A stretch of DNA of 64,000 nucleotides from Volvox africanus (lineage: Eukaryota; Chlorophyta; Chlorophyceae; Chlamydomonadales; Volvocaceae): positions 806,001 through 870,000 of the forward strand of contig BSDZ01000031.1 of assembly GCA_030268105.1 (NCBI GenBank), read 5' to 3'. Made by a program: the position numbers and the translations under genes. The notes under the pieces are model-generated. The model made no database searches, was not told where the DNA came from, and worked only from the letters and a program-made list of their open reading frames with translations. The stretch's first letter is position 1. Each line of letters opens with the position of its first letter. Positions 1 through 12,757 of this stretch are shown in pieces.

Positions 1-2867
1 GCCCTCCCTCCATCTCTGTCTCCCTCCCGCCCTCCCGCCCTCCCTCCATCTCTGTCTCCCTCCCGCCCTCCCGCCCTCCCTCCATCTCTGTCTCCCTCCC
101 GCCCTCCCGCCCTCCCGCCCTCCCTCCATCTCTGTCTCCCTCCCGCCCTCCCGCCCTCCCTCCATCTCTGTCTCCCTCCCGCCCTCCCGCCCTCCCGCCC
201 TCCCTCCATCTCTGTCTCCCTCCCGCCCTCCCGCCCTCCCTCCATCTCTGTCTCCCTCCCGCCCTCCCGCCCTCCCGCCCTCCCTCCATCTCTGTCTCCC
301 TCCCGCCCTCCCGCCCTCCCTCCATCTCTGTCTCCCTCCCGCCCTCCCGCCCTCCCGCCCTCCCTCCATCTCTGTCTCCCTCCCGCCCTCCCGCCCTCCC
401 TCCATCTCTGTCTCCCTCCCGCCCTCCCGCCCTCCCGCCCTCCCTCCATCTCTGTCTCCCTCCCGCCCTCCCGCCCTCCCTCCATCTCTGTCTCCCTCCC
501 GCCCTCCCGCCCTCCCGCCCTCCCTCCATCTCTGTCTCCCTCCCGCCCTCCCGCCCTCCCTCCATCTCTGTCTCCCTCCCGCCCTCCCGCCCTCCCGCCC
601 TCCCGCCCTCCCTCCATCTCTGTCTCCCTCCCGCCCTCCCGCCCTCCCTCCATCTCTGTCTCCCTCCCGCCCTCCCGCCCTCCCTCCATCTCTGTCTCCC
701 TCCCGCCCTCCCTCCCTCCCTCCATCTCTGTCTCCCTCCCGACCTCCCGCCCTCCCTCCATCTCTGTCTCCCTCCCGCCCTCCCGCCCTCCCTCCATCTC
801 TGTCTCCCTCCCGCCCTCCCGCCCTCCCTCCATCTCTGTCTCCCTCCCGCCCTCCCTCCCTCCCTCCATCTCTGTCTCCCTCCCGCCCTCCCTCCCTCCC
901 TCCATCTCTGTCTCCCTCCCGCCCTCCCGCCCTCCCTCCATCTCTGTCTCCCTCCCGCCCTCCCGCCCTCCCTCCATCTCTGTCTCCCTCCCGCCCTCCC
1001 GCCCTCCCGCCCTCCCGCCCTCCCTCCATCTCTGTCTCCCTCCCGCCCTCCCGCCCTCCCTCCATCTCTGTCTCCCTCCCGCCCTCCCTCCCTCCCTCCA
1101 TCTCTGTCTCCCTCCCGCCCTCCCGCCCTCCCGCCCTCCCGCCCTCCCTCCATCTCTGTCTCCCTCCCGCCCTCCCGCCCTCCCTCCATCTCTGTCTCCC
1201 TCCCGCCCTCCCGCCCTCCCTCCATCTCTGTCTCCCTCCCGCCCTCCCTCCCTCCCTCCATCTCTGTCTCCCTCCCGCCCTCCCGCCCTCCCTCCATCTC
1301 TGTCTCCCTCCCGCCCTCCCGCCCTCCCTCCATCTCTGTCTCCCTCCCGCCCTCCCGCCCTCCCTCCATCTCTGTCTCCCTCCCGCCCTCCCGCCCTCCC
1401 TCCATCTCTGTCTCCCTCCCGCCCTCCCGCCCTCCCGCCCTCCCTCCATCTCTGTCTCCCTCCCGCCCTCCCGCCCTCCCTCCATCTCTGTCTCCCTCCC
1501 GCCCTCCCGCCCTCCCGCCCTCCCTCCATCTCTGTCTCCCTCCCGCCCTCCCGCCCTCCCTCCATCTCTGTCTCCCTCCCGCCCTCCCGCCCTCCCGCCC
1601 TCCCTCCATCTCTGTCTCCCTCCCGCCCTCCCGCCCTCCCTCCATCTCTGTCTCCCTCCCGCCCTCCCGCCCTCCCGCCCTCCCTCCATCTCTGTCTCCC
1701 TCCCGCCCTCCCGCCCTCCCTCCATCTCTGTCTCCCTCCCGCCCTCCCGCCCTCCCGCCCTCCCTCCATCTCTGTCTCCCTCCCGCCCTCCCGCCCTCCC
1801 TCCATCTCTGTCTCCCTCCCGCCCTCCCGCCCTCCCGCCCTCCCTCCATCTCTGTCTCCCTCCCGCCCTCCCGCCCTCCCTCCATCTCTGTCTCCCTCCC
1901 GCCCTCCCGCCCTCCCGCCCTCCCGCCCTCCCTCCATCTCTGTCTCCCTCCCGCCCTCCCGCCCTCCCGCCCTCCCTCCATCTCTGTCTCCCTCCCGCCC
2001 TCCCGCCCTCCCGCCCTCCCTCCATCTCTGTCTCCCTCCCGCCCTCCCGCCTCCCTCCATCTCTGTCTCCCTCCCGCCCTCCCGCCCTCCCGCCCTCCCT
2101 CCATCTCTGTCTCCCTCCCGCCCTCCCGCCCTCCCGCCCTTCCGCCCTCCCTCCATCTCTGTCTCCCTCCCGCCCTCCCGCCCTCCCGCCCTCCCGCCCT
2201 CCCTCCATCTCTGTCTCCCTCCCGCCCTCCCGCCCTCCCGCCCTCCCGCCCTCCCGCCCTCCCTCCATCTCTGTCTCCCTCCCGCCCTCCCGCCCTCCCG
2301 CCCTCCCGCCCTCCCGCCCTCCCGCCCTCCCTCCATCTCTGTCTCCCTCCCGCCCTCCCGCCCTCCCGCCCTCCCGCCCTCCCTCCATCTCTGTCTCCCT
2401 CCCGCCCTCCCGCCCTCCCGCCCTCCCGCCCTCCCTCCATCTCTGTCTCCCTCCCGCCCTCCCGCCCTCCCGCCCTCCCGCCCTCCCTCCATCTCTGTCT
2501 CCCTCCCGCCCTCCCGCCCTCCCGCCCTCCCGCCCTCCCTCCATCTCTGTCTCCCTCCCGCCCTCCCGCCCTCCCGCCCTCCCGCCCTCCCTCCATCTCT
2601 GTCTCCCTCCCGCCCTCCCGCCCTCCCGCCCTCCCGCCCTCCCGCCCTCCCGCCCTCCCTCCATCTCTGTCTCCCTCCCGCCCTCCCGCCCTCCCGCCCT
2701 CCCGCCCTCCCGCCCTCCCTCCATCTCTGTCTCCCTCCCGCCCTCCCGCCCTCCCGCCCTCCCGCCCTCCCGCCCTCCCGCCCTCCCTCCATCTCTGTCT
2801 CCCTCCCGCCCTCCCGCCCTCCCGCCCTCCCGCCCTCCCTCCATCTCTGTCTCCCTCCCGCCCTCCC
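1..2867. repeat. octamer-based minisatellite with higher-order structure
   Basis: The whole stretch is built from two units: an 8-mer GCCCTCCC and a 28-mer that begins with the same 8-mer and continues TCCATCTCTGTCTCCCTCCC. In 1-600 and about 1380-1920 they form an 80-bp higher-order unit (28+8+28+8+8). Elsewhere the number of 8-mers between 28-mers varies from one to six and is highest near the right end. The array runs off the left edge of the window. It stops 13 bases before the 3' splice site of the first visible CLC exon, so it lies in an intron of that gene. One strand is purely C/T apart from the scattered G of each 8-mer and the A and G of the 28-mer core. Confidence 0.97.
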
Positions 2868-2880
2868 TGCTGCAACATAG

Positions 2881-5800
2881 CTCGCTCGACTGCGCTCCAT
2901 GCTGACTGGACACCTGAAGTGGAAGCGAGCTATAGAGCCGTGCATCTTGGCGGCTGTCTACATCACCGGCTGCATGCTACTGCCGCTGTTTTTTGATTGC
3001 ACCTCCACGGAATGCGTCATTGATGAGGTGAGTCTGCCGTACATCGTTCCAACCATTTTAATTACCACTTAGTTATGAATAACTGTCTCACCATCAACAC
3101 CGCCGCGGCGCTGATGCGCTGATGCGCTCCGGAGGTTTTGTTTTTATAAAGCTGCTTGCTCCGCAAGAAAGCAGTCTGGCCCTGGCCCGCCAGAGGGAGG
3201 AGGCATCTGCAATGTGTGTTGTCTCTTTACTGGATTTGCTTGCTCCGAAACGCGGTTGGTTCCCCAATTGCCAACCACCTGAGAAGCAGACACGACTTCC
3301 CAGGGTTTTCCCTCTCTACCGTTCTCCGCACCCCATCTTCCCGCACTTATACCTCGACTTTAAACTAACAAATGCCACCACTCGTTTTCCTATTCCACAC
3401 ATACACACATACACGTGCCTGAGCGTGCCGTCTGACCTCTGGACTTTTCCCGCCTGTGTTTGTTCCCCCTCCCCAACCCGTACCTCCCCGGCCTTCCCTC
3501 CCCTCAACACATGTCTTTTTGCTCGTCCACATACACGTGACACGTTTTCCCCGTCCTCTCCTTCCTCCCTCAATACACTCACACGCAGCGTGGCGACATG
3601 CAATGCAATACGGGTCTTCGGGGGCCGGGAGAGGGCATACCCACACAGGCCCCGTCTCTACCGCTATACACATGCCACATGCTCTCCCCGTCGCCCCCGC
3701 CGCCGCCTTTATCACCTGCGGGGCCCTTCAACGTCCCAACTGCCATTCCGTACGGTGGAAGCCCCCCCGATGCGGACAGCGCCACGGGCCCGCAACCCAG
3801 GCTGCGTTTCCTAGGCGATTCTCCCAACTCCCTTACCCCAGGGAATACATCCACCACCGTGTCGTACAATCAATTGGCGACATTGCTGTTCAGCACGGGT
3901 GAGAGGTGGAGGCGGGGAAAGAGTGGGGAGGAGGGTTTGGAGGCCTGTCTGCACTTTGTGCTAGTGCTGTCTTTGTAATCTCGTCCACCAACTAACTTTG
4001 TAACCGTTTTCGGGGTTTTCGGGGTTGCAGCTTCCGGTTCCTTTCGTACCTGGGATGTGTCGATCTGCTTCTTCCCGGATATCTCCTTGCACCCGTTGTC
4101 GTACACCCCAGGTGAAGATGCATGCGTCCTGCTGCAACTTCATACCACGGTCCTTTCCGCCAGCCTGGAGGGGCTTCCTGACCTCAAAACACACACACAA
4201 ACACACACCTTAACCTCCCGCCTTCCTCCCGTTTTTCCCCCCTCAAATTACACATACACGCACAACGCATGTACGTCACGCAGGCGAGGAGGGCATCAAG
4301 CACCTCCTAGCTCGCGGCACGCATCGTCGCTTCGGCTACGGCGCCCTCATCACCATGGGGGTGTATTACTTTGTGTTCGCGGTGCTGGTGTCGGGTAGCG
4401 CCGTGTCATCGGGGCTATTCGTGCCCATGCTGATGATTGGGGCGGTGCTGGGCAGGACATGCGGTCTCGCCACTGTGGATGTTGCCCAGGCGCTTGGGAA
4501 GCGGTGGTCTGTCGGTGAGTCTCCCTGTCTGTGCATCCGTGCGTGCGGAGTCGTATGTGTGTGTGTACGTAGGTGAGGTGCGAGGAGGTGGGGAAGGAGG
4601 TTAGATATCCAACTCCGTGTCGTCCTCCCTCTCAACCTCATAGGACTCTCGACATCATGTATCCCGATCAGGACATACGTTTGCAACCATCGCTGCATTG
4701 GGAGTCGTCGCTGTCCACCCTATACACCCCTCTCCCTCTCTCCCTCTCTCCCTCTCTCCCTCTCTCCCTCTCTCCCTCTCTCCCTCTCTCCCTCTCTCCC
4801 TCTCTCCCTCTCTCCCTCTCTCCCTCTCTCCCTCTCTCCCTCTCTCCCTCTCTCCCTCTCTCCCTCTCTCCCTCTCTCCCTCTCTCCCTCTCTCCCTCTC
4901 TCAACAGCAGTACAAAGTATCGTGTATTCGCCTTCACCACCCACATCCATCCCCAAACCCACATTTCCATGTTTAGTATGCCTCTGGGGTTTCCCCCCCC
5001 CCTCCCCGCCACCCGCTCCCCCCCCCCGCAGACAACTTCGGTCCCTGGACGTGGATCGACCCGGGCGCCTTTGCGCTGGTGGGGGCGGGCGCCTTCATGG
5101 GCGGAGTCACCAGGATGACGGTGGCGCTGGCGGTCATCATGATTGAGGTGGGGGGGGATGATGGAGGGGGGGGTGAAGGTGAGGGTTAGTGTGTGTGTGT
5201 GTGTGTGTGGTTAAGGAGGGTGTGTGTGGAATGACGTGCCCTCAGGCCTGTCCTCTCCGCCCTGCCAGCCACATTCGGCACTCTCAGGTCGCAAACCCAA
5301 CCACACAGCTCTTGGCTTTACATCCCGCCAGCTGATACAAGCTACTGCTAACGTGGCTAAGCTCTACCCAATCAACAGCACAACATAGCACAGGATAGCA
5401 AAGCGTAGGCCCTTCATCCAGGCGTAGCACAGCACAGCAGGGCGTAGGCTCCCATGCAGGCATAGCACAGCCCTGCCTGGCACAGCTCAAGCCCCTTCCC
5501 CCGACTCTCCTTCTGCGTTCCCTCCCCCCTGCCTGCGGCCAGGTCTCTTCCGACGTGCACATGCTGCTGCCGGTGCTGGTCGCCATCATGGTCGCCAAAT
5601 GGGTGGCGGATGCGGCCACTCACTCGTTATACCACGGCCTGCTGGAGGTGACTGAGGCAGAGATTTGGGGGGGGGGCGAGGAATGGCAGGGTATAAGCTC
5701 CTAACGTTTAATCCAAGATTATGTTTTATAATTTTAAATATAATTATTTCATTGGACGAACGTTAACCTGTTGCTCTGGGAGGCAGGCAGGGGGCTGGGG

Positions 5801-8800
5801 GAACGCGGACCGTTGAAATTATTTGGATGTCAGAAGCTTCTGACCCCTTCCCTTTCCCTTTCTACCTTCCACTTCCTCTCCATTGAATATGTATTTAATT
5901 TCCTATTTTAATGTCCTATTTTCTTCTTAATTTCCTATTTTCTTCCTATGTATTTAACTTCCTATTTTAACTTCCTATTTTAACTTCCTATTTTAATTTC
6001 CTATTTTCTTATTGCTTAGCGGTGCGTTGAGGAGCCTAAGCAGCGAATATATCACAATATGCAGCCTACCAAAGGGGAGACCCTCTCGCTCTCTCAGCCC
6101 AACATTGTTTCGTGCCGTCGCAAACCCCCCCCCTCCCCGTTTGCCGCCACGTCTCTGCATGTATACCTCCTGTCAGGTGAAGTGCGTTCCGTTCTTGTCT
6201 TCGGAGCCGGTCTCAGCCCTAAGTTTGGATCTGTTGCCTGTGTCGTACGTTATGCGCAGCCCCGTGGTCTGCCTGCGCCAGAGGATGACGGTGGGTGGAT
6301 CTGCGCCTCTCAAAATATTGTCAGTTATACTATATTATATTATATTATATTATATTATATTATATTATATTATATTATATTATATTATATTATATTATAT
6401 TATATTATATTATATTATATTATATTATATTATATTATATTATATTATATTATATTATATTATATTATATTATATTATATTATATTATATTATATTATAT
6501 TATATTATATTATATTATATTATATTATGTTATATGTGTGTGTTTGTGTGTGTATGGAAAATATTTAATATTTATGTTTAAGATGTTTCTAGATGATCTA
6601 GACTTATAAAGGGTAAGTTGATTATCAAGGTTCCGGAGCCGTTCAAAATCTAATTGCTGAAAGAAAGGGAGATCATTTTTTACTTTTCCTTCAAATGGTA
6701 TGTCTCCCAATTCTTATATATTTCGTATCCCTCTCGCCACGCCCGCCTTGTCAGGTTCAAGAGCTGAGTGAGGTTTTGCGGCGGTGTCAACACAACGGCT
6801 TTCCCGTACTGCGTGATGGGCCTCCCACACCCAGTCCCGCCTCCCAGTTGCCGGTCAGCAGCATGAGCGGCATCGTTGGATCTACGGGTCGGCTCCACAA
6901 CTCTACAGTTCCTGGAGGCCCCCTTTGCGGCCGCGGGACTTGCTGCGGCTTAGTCAGCCGGGCGCACTTGCTAGTGCTGGTACAGAAAGCACTACTGCTA
7001 GGTAAGTTAGGAATCGGTTGCCAATTAAAATTGGTTGTCTACCGTATCGTACATGCCTACGCTTCTTCTTGTCCACCGCTTTCTTCATTCGACTCATTTT
7101 GACTCTTGCGGCACTCACTCACTCATAACCGTTACTGTGTTGTCCGTTGCTTCCTATCAATAACCGCAGGCCGTACGGAAAATCTGGATGTTGACTGGAC
7201 GGAGCTGAATAAGAAGATGATGGACCCGGTATCTGCAGCCAAATCGTTGGACGCCGCGCAACAGATGGCGGTCATTAATCGGGAGCTCAGCGCCGCCTCA
7301 GCAGAGCTGAACACCCCTGAGCTGACGGGGGCCCGCAGCTTGATGAGTTTATTGCGGGCGGCAGGGCTAAGAGGTTCCAGCAGCGGCGGCGGCTCCACCG
7401 TCATCGCCGCCGCGTCTACTGCTGCCCATCGACTCACCGCCGCCAATGGCGGTTCGGAGCCGATGGCGATCTCAACACCTGCGGCGGCGCCAGGGGCATC
7501 GGAACTACGTTTCGTTGACGCGACGCTGGATTACGGCACCTTTGGAGTCATGATGCCGTACTTCAACGACGCGAACACAGATACGGAGTCGCCGCCGCTG
7601 CCGCCGCCAGTGCCTGTACCCCGAGGTCCAAGTCTGCAAGTTCCCGCCGTCGCGGCGGCGGCGCGGTCGGGCTGCGGCGGCACACTCGCTTTTGCACCCG
7701 CTGCTGCCAGTGTGTCCGACCACGTGACTCCCGGGGGCAGTAGCAGCCTGGTCGTGCGGGCGCGAAACGGCGAGGCTCGGCCGGGGCTGACATTTGGAGA
7801 TGACCCGGCGGCGGCGGCGGCGGCTGGGGGAGGAGCGGTGGGAACCTCGCCGCATGTACCTTTCGAAGCGGCGGCGATTGATCTGACGCCGTACATTAAC
7901 ACTAGCGTTTTCATGGTACGGAAGTACGCACGATAATGACATTGATGACGACGATGATGCTGATACTGATGATGCTGATGATTGCTGTACTATCCATTAG
8001 TTTTTGCAGCGATTCAGGGTCTTTATGAGCCACTGCTGGGTCCTCAGCCTATGGCCGTTGGCTGCGGACCCAGACAGCGCTATAGGAAAGGAAAGAAAGG
8101 GAACGGGGCGAAGTCGCAGACGCTGATGTGTGGGTGGGGCAGGGAAACGAGAACGTTCCTCGTTCTGGGCGGTCAAAGCTTCACTGCTTTCCTGACCGAT
8201 TCGTGGTGCCCTCCTCCAACGATTCACGGCAAACCCGCATCGCACCGCACCGGAGCGTTTTGCATGGGATGTCACAATCACGGGCCCCCCTCCCCTTCAA
8301 CCCCCTCCCCCCAACTCATTACCCCCAAGGTGCCTGACACGTTCAGCGTAGAGCGAACCTACGTGTTGTTCCGCACTATGGGTTTGCGGCACTTAATTGT
8401 GGTGGACGAGCAGCACATGGTCAAGGGCATCGTTACGAGAAAGGACCTGCTCGGGTATAGGTAAGGCCTTGTACGAAACGTTTCTGGGAGGGTCACGTGC
8501 GGGAGGGAGGGGGTAGACATTGGCGTAAAGGAGGGAAGCACAGCAACGAAAGGGGAAAACACGCACGCGCATCGCGAAGCACTGAAGTCGGTACTAGAAG
8601 TGCGACTGCAGTGGGGCTAGTAGCTGCAAAAGATGAGAAACGGGATGGGGAAGGATGACATGACATCTGGTACTTGACTGCTGATGACTGTTCCCATTCT
8701 GACGTTTACGTTGTCTGGTACCCTCCGCTCGTTATGCATCACATTTGGCTTCGGTTGCTTTTACACTAACGTATACAAGTAGTAAATATTTCCCACCGTA

Positions 8801-9151
8801 CCGTAAATGAACTAGAAAGCGCACGCCACCTCCACCGGCAGGCTCGATGATGCTCTTGGGCGCGCCCTGAATGGCCCCAGCGGCGGCGGAAGCTCGCAGT
8901 CACCGCAAGGGGCGGGTTCCGGACGGACTCCCACCATGATGGCCAGCGGTGGCGCCGTTCCCGCCGGCTCCCGGGGAAACGGCTCCACGCTGCTCTCCCG
9001 CCCCAGCGCAACCGGGGGGTCCAGCCCCTCCCTGCACCCCACCACGGCAGGGATGCGGAACTTGCTGGCGAATGGAGACCTGGCGCGCCCCCCAAGCCAG
9101 AGCCACCAAAACCACAACAGCCATTCGCGAAACATCCGCAAGCAAGGATAG
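2881..9151 (+). CDS. CLC-family chloride channel/transporter with two C-terminal CBS domains (5' partial)
   Basis: Carries chloride or nitrate across a membrane, as a channel or H+ exchanger. Ten exons join in frame: 2881-3027, 3589-3898, 4284-4514, 5032-5147, 5543-5647, 6177-6290, 6755-7001, 7170-7915, 8330-8460, 8842-9151 (818 codons, TAG stop at 9149). The 4284 exon holds the GLFVP form of the GxFxP anion-selectivity motif, followed by MIGAVLGR. The next two exons encode the last membrane helices (GAGAFMGGVTRMTVALAVIM; SSDVHMLLPVLVAIMVAKWV). CBS1 runs from 6177 into 6755 (PVSYVMRSPVVCL, NGFPVL). CBS2 lies at 8330-8460 (LFRTMGLRHLIVVDE, GIVTRKDL). About 300 Gly/Ala/Ser-rich residues separate them. 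The N-terminal half, with the first selectivity motifs, lies left of the window. The exon at 3589 is the least certain: its acceptor was chosen for frame and for the family-like YNQLATLLFSTGE end. Subfamily, and channel versus exchanger, cannot be decided. Confidence 0.93.
4731..4902. repeat. CCCTCTCT octamer microsatellite
   Basis: About 21 copies of an 8-bp C/T unit with almost no variation, inside the CLC intron 4515-5031. It is followed directly by AACAG, which makes a good-looking 3' splice site 124 bases upstream of the acceptor used in the family-consistent model. Confidence 0.95.
5889..6010. repeat. degenerate 13-bp tandem repeat (AACTTCCTATTTT-like)
   Basis: Eight or so imperfect copies of a TTCCTATTTT core spaced 10-20 bases apart, the last ones as exact 13-mers. 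Lies in the CLC intron 5648-6176. The C/T-rich strand is again the sense strand. Confidence 0.8.
6323..6530. repeat. TATAT pentamer microsatellite
   Basis: About 40 near-perfect copies of a 5-bp A/T unit in the CLC intron 6291-6754. The open frames across it (Tyr-Ile-Leu repeats) are artefacts of the period not being a multiple of three. Confidence 0.96.
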
Positions 9152-12045
9152 TTTTATTTGTTTGTGTGTGTGTGTGTTGTGTTAGGAGAGGAAGATGGGC
9201 ACGGTATGTTTGCGTTTGTGTGTGTGCGTGCATGTGTGCATGTGTGTGTGTGCGTGTGTCTGCACGCGTTGGTGGGGTTGGGGCAACACAAAACAAAAGG
9301 CCCCCCACAACCTTCACTAATGCTGCTGAAGTACAGCTCTCCAATGTGCGCACCGACTTGATAAAGGTGTCAACGGTTGGTAGGGCGCCGGACGTGTACA
9401 TATCTCGTACGAGGCACGATATTGCGGGTGGCGAAATTCGGGAGTTGGGAGCGTTTAGGTCATCGGGTGGACCTTTTACTTTTGGCAATATGCTCTCCCG
9501 CTCTTCCTTTCTGGGTCATATTGATGACATCTGATGTATAGCTAGGAAATGCTGCGTGTGTTCCCCGGTCTGGGGTATGGTTGTGGGTATATAGAGACAG
9601 ACGGCATAGTGGGGGGAGCACACGGGGCGCAAGAGCGGAGCAAAAGAAAATTATCTGGGCTTAATGCAGCTTAATACACAGCTTGGCAGGTGCCGCAGTT
9701 TGCTTTTGGTGCTGATTTGTGCTCATGATGGCGTTTTATATTGCTTTTCATCTCCATACGTATTTCTGTTGTGCCGCTGCGCTGAAGACTCCTTGAACGT
9801 GTTTGGTTGGTTGGGGTTAAGGAAGATGCAGCTCTTTTCATAGCTACCGGTACGGGGAGGTCGACACGATCATTCGGTCATCATCACCAACAGCATTTGC
9901 ATGAGACGGGTGAATGCCATCAAACAGCTGATTCCAGACTATAGTGCAGATTGAGCTGTGGATGACTCAGTGACATCAGGAGGAAAGGGGTATGGGCAAC
10001 AGTGAAGGGCGACAAAACAAAACTTAAGTGCGCGTAAATATCTCTGTGTGTATGAGATGAGGAGGTAATGACTTGGCCGCGCCGGCTCGGCCTGCAGAAG
10101 GAGACCGCTTGTTTTGATGTGCGACGGAAATACTCAGGTCGGCATGGTCATTGTTGATTGTGTGAGACTAATACCTGTACATGGATTCGGGGCGTATGAT
10201 GGACTGGAGCCTGCCAATGCTCCTCATCCTCCATCGCCAACCCGTTCCAATGTCATCGTGATGGTAGCGACTGCCCGATGCCACGGAATCTCTCATGCGT
10301 CTGTACATGTGATGCAGCAGTCGTGTTTCAATGTTAAGGGAGGGGGACGATACAGAAATCGTGCGTGGGGTTGGTTTTATTGTCTCTGTCGTGTGGTTCA
10401 TAAATCTGGATTTTAAAGCTGTGGACGCAATTTTGCAGCGTAGACTGACGTGGAGCCACATCTTGGAGCTCCCAGTGCTGTGGGATTGGTTAATAGAAAA
10501 CGGACTGAACCGGTGCATGGTTCGGGGTGGAGTAAGATGGGAGTGGATTGGGGAGAAAAGCGAACCTCAGTGGGTTCTCCTGCTCCGAAGCAATGCACTG
10601 TCAGCAGGGAAGTTGACATGAGCTCTCCCCTTCTGATCCCTTTTTACGTTGGCATGCGGTAGCTGATGAGTATTGCGAGTTTTGCGTTTACTGAAGGCCC
10701 CCATTGCGTCAACGGACCGAGACCGCCTTTGGTACGCTGACCGGGCCTCATACATGCTTTCCACTGTGCATGGAACAGGGTTAGTGAGGTCACAACATAT
10801 GGGGTGAGGTTGCGTTGCATCAAGATAGATGCCCCGCTTCCTGAAAGGTGAATTAGCCTAGGTCGAAACCCCTGTGTGTTCTGGCGTGGTGATGTTGCTA
10901 CCAGTGCCGGCCGGATGTTTCCATAAGATTAAAGGGGTTGGCATATTTGAGTTCAAACCCTGTTGCGCAATATGAGCAACCCGGAGCTCACTTAGGCCAT
11001 ATTGCATTGGTTTCTTCATTTCCTCATTTGTCCCTTGCTCGGGCAAACCTACTGCATCCATATACGTCTTTTATTGGTCTTCAAGGGCAGAATAGTAGGC
11101 CAGTATGGAACACAGGGAAGAAACACCTACCACCTCCGGAGAAATGCGTCTGGCACCTACCATGGACCAGGACTAGGGACACTCTGCTTAAGTCGGCCCC
11201 TTACAGTCCACCTCCATTCCTCTTCAGCAGGACGCGGAAACTTCTACACAAATATTGGACTTAGGAAGCCATACCGTCCACATTGATCTCTGGATGCATT
11301 GAGCCGATGGCTCTAAGTGTCAGGGTGCTCACCTCGCCTCTCAGTCCAGTCAGCGCGCGCCCCTGCCCATCCCTTCTCTTCGCCGTTCACCTACTAATCG
11401 TCAAGCAATCGTCGTTGCTCAAGAGGCGCCCGCCGCAACCTTATTAGCCTCCGGCGACTTCAGTAAGGCATCCAACGCCGTTTGGGCGCACCGCGTCGTG
11501 TCGCTAGCGGTCTTCGCGGCATCAGCCTGAGAGGTGGATGAGGCGTCCACACTTTGGAGTTAGCCTTGATTTTGCACAGACGTGAGTTTTCCTCTTACAT
11601 CTAACCAAAAAATATCAGAGCACATTAGTCGCACGACAAACCCCCCTATCAAATGCACTGCGAGGCTCAAGCAGAGCATGTGAGGTGCTTAGGGAGACCC
11701 GGGGCACGTATCGAATTCTTCACTGGTGCCGATACGACTGCCGTTTGAAGTTTAGTAGGACCCCTTACGGGGGTTGGAAAACGTTGGGGGGTTTCTTCAC
11801 GACAAGCCAGGGAGCTTTTGGACGCCTTCCATTCTCTTGATGGTAGCATTGTCTTCCACATGGCTTCTTTACTTTTCACCAAAATTCTGATATGATAATG
11901 AGCTCAAAACCGGTTTCAACTGAGGGTTTTAGAGTTTTCGTTACGTCCTCGGAGGTGGGATTTCTAGCATGAAGCTGACAGAAGTGTGTACGGAGTTAAG
12001 AGCTTGGTATGAAAAACCCGAGTCCTTCCCCGCGCTGTTGATCGG
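9152..12045. other. gene-poor stretch between CLC and FHA genes
   Basis: The left part is presumably CLC 3' UTR, though I see no TGTAA there. TG-rich microsatellite DNA lies at about 9161-9263. The remainder is unique DNA with frequent stops. A frame at 10331-10621 (+) is open for 96 codons, but it lacks family features and codon bias, so I do not call it a gene. A short Ala-rich open frame at about 11385-11530 (+) could be a retroelement scrap. Confidence 0.5.
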
Positions 12046-12757
12046 TTAGCCCACCTCCAGCTCCTGGCATACCGATTCCACGTAGGCGCGGATTAGGGTT
12101 TCAACGTTTACGTCTTTCAGAGTTTGCTCCTCTACCTGAAACATCCACAGCGGAAAAGCACCAGCAAGTTATGATCACAATGCAGGACAGTCCAATTAAT
12201 CGACCTAAAACGTAATACACATACCTCTACTTCCACGATGGAGTCCATTCCGAAAAGTATGCGATCGCCCTTCGTCAGCTGATGCGCGTCTGTGTGCACA
12301 CGGCGTCACGGCGGCAAAACGCATGCTACACGGCCAGGCAAAAGGGATCCCTCAAGTGCTATAGCAATACCTTTGATGGGAGGGCATACTCACGTTGAGG
12401 CTCCAGCGCGATGCCGTTCAACTTCGTGCCATTAGAACTGTTGGTGTCCTTCAGGGTCCAAGAACCCAACTTGAAATCCCATTTGATCTCAGCGTGATCC
12501 TCGGAGACGGCTTTATCTTTGATCCATGCGATGGACTTCTACGGCATGTGCAAATATAGGGAATTTCAGGCCACGAGACCACAATATGCAACGACGTACA
12601 GTGCGCAAAGCACCTTTTTCCGCCCCACAGTAAGGTATGAACAGTTCAATGTCGATGTATCAAACATCTGTCCTTTACAGGGTCCGTCTCTACCGATAAG
12701 CACGAGACGCGAAGGCACTGATATGACGATTGCCCGGCTTGACGTGTCTGTATCCAT
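12046..12757 (-). CDS. small FHA-domain protein (phosphothreonine reader)
   Basis: Four exons on the minus strand join in frame: 12614-12757, 12394-12538, 12225-12289, 12046-12135, giving 147 residues. The ATG at 12757 has an in-frame stop about ten codons upstream. The forkhead-associated fold covers almost the whole protein. The phosphothreonine-binding marks SxxH (VSEDHAEIKW) and NG (SSNGTKLNG) lie in exon 2, after YLTVGRKK at the end of exon 1. Strands from exons 2-3 (WTLKD; GDRILFGMDSIVEVE) complete the sandwich. The C-terminus (VETLIRAYVESVCQELEVG) looks helical. FHA domains bind phosphorylated partners, often in signalling or DNA-damage responses; no catalytic domain is attached here, so this is probably an adaptor. 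It shares a 296-bp upstream region with the divergent ASA8 gene. The partner and pathway are unknown. Confidence 0.87.

Noticed and set aside
1..2867. CRISPR-like look of regularly spaced repeats
   Set aside because: Spacers are not unique: both repeat and spacer are made of the same octamers. It is a satellite in a eukaryotic intron.
4573..5118. Open frames with Ser-Leu-Pro or Arg-Glu-Gly repeats
   Set aside because: Produced by the CCCTCTCT microsatellite inside a CLC intron.
6012..6609. Open frames with Tyr-Ile-Leu repeats
   Set aside because: Produced by the TATAT microsatellite inside a CLC intron.
10331..10621. 96-codon plus-strand frame
   Set aside because: No splice context, no family features, Trp-rich odd composition; likely chance.
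11385..11530. Ala-rich open frame resembling a LINE-protein fragment
   Set aside because: Too short, with no reverse transcriptase motif nearby to support a retroelement.
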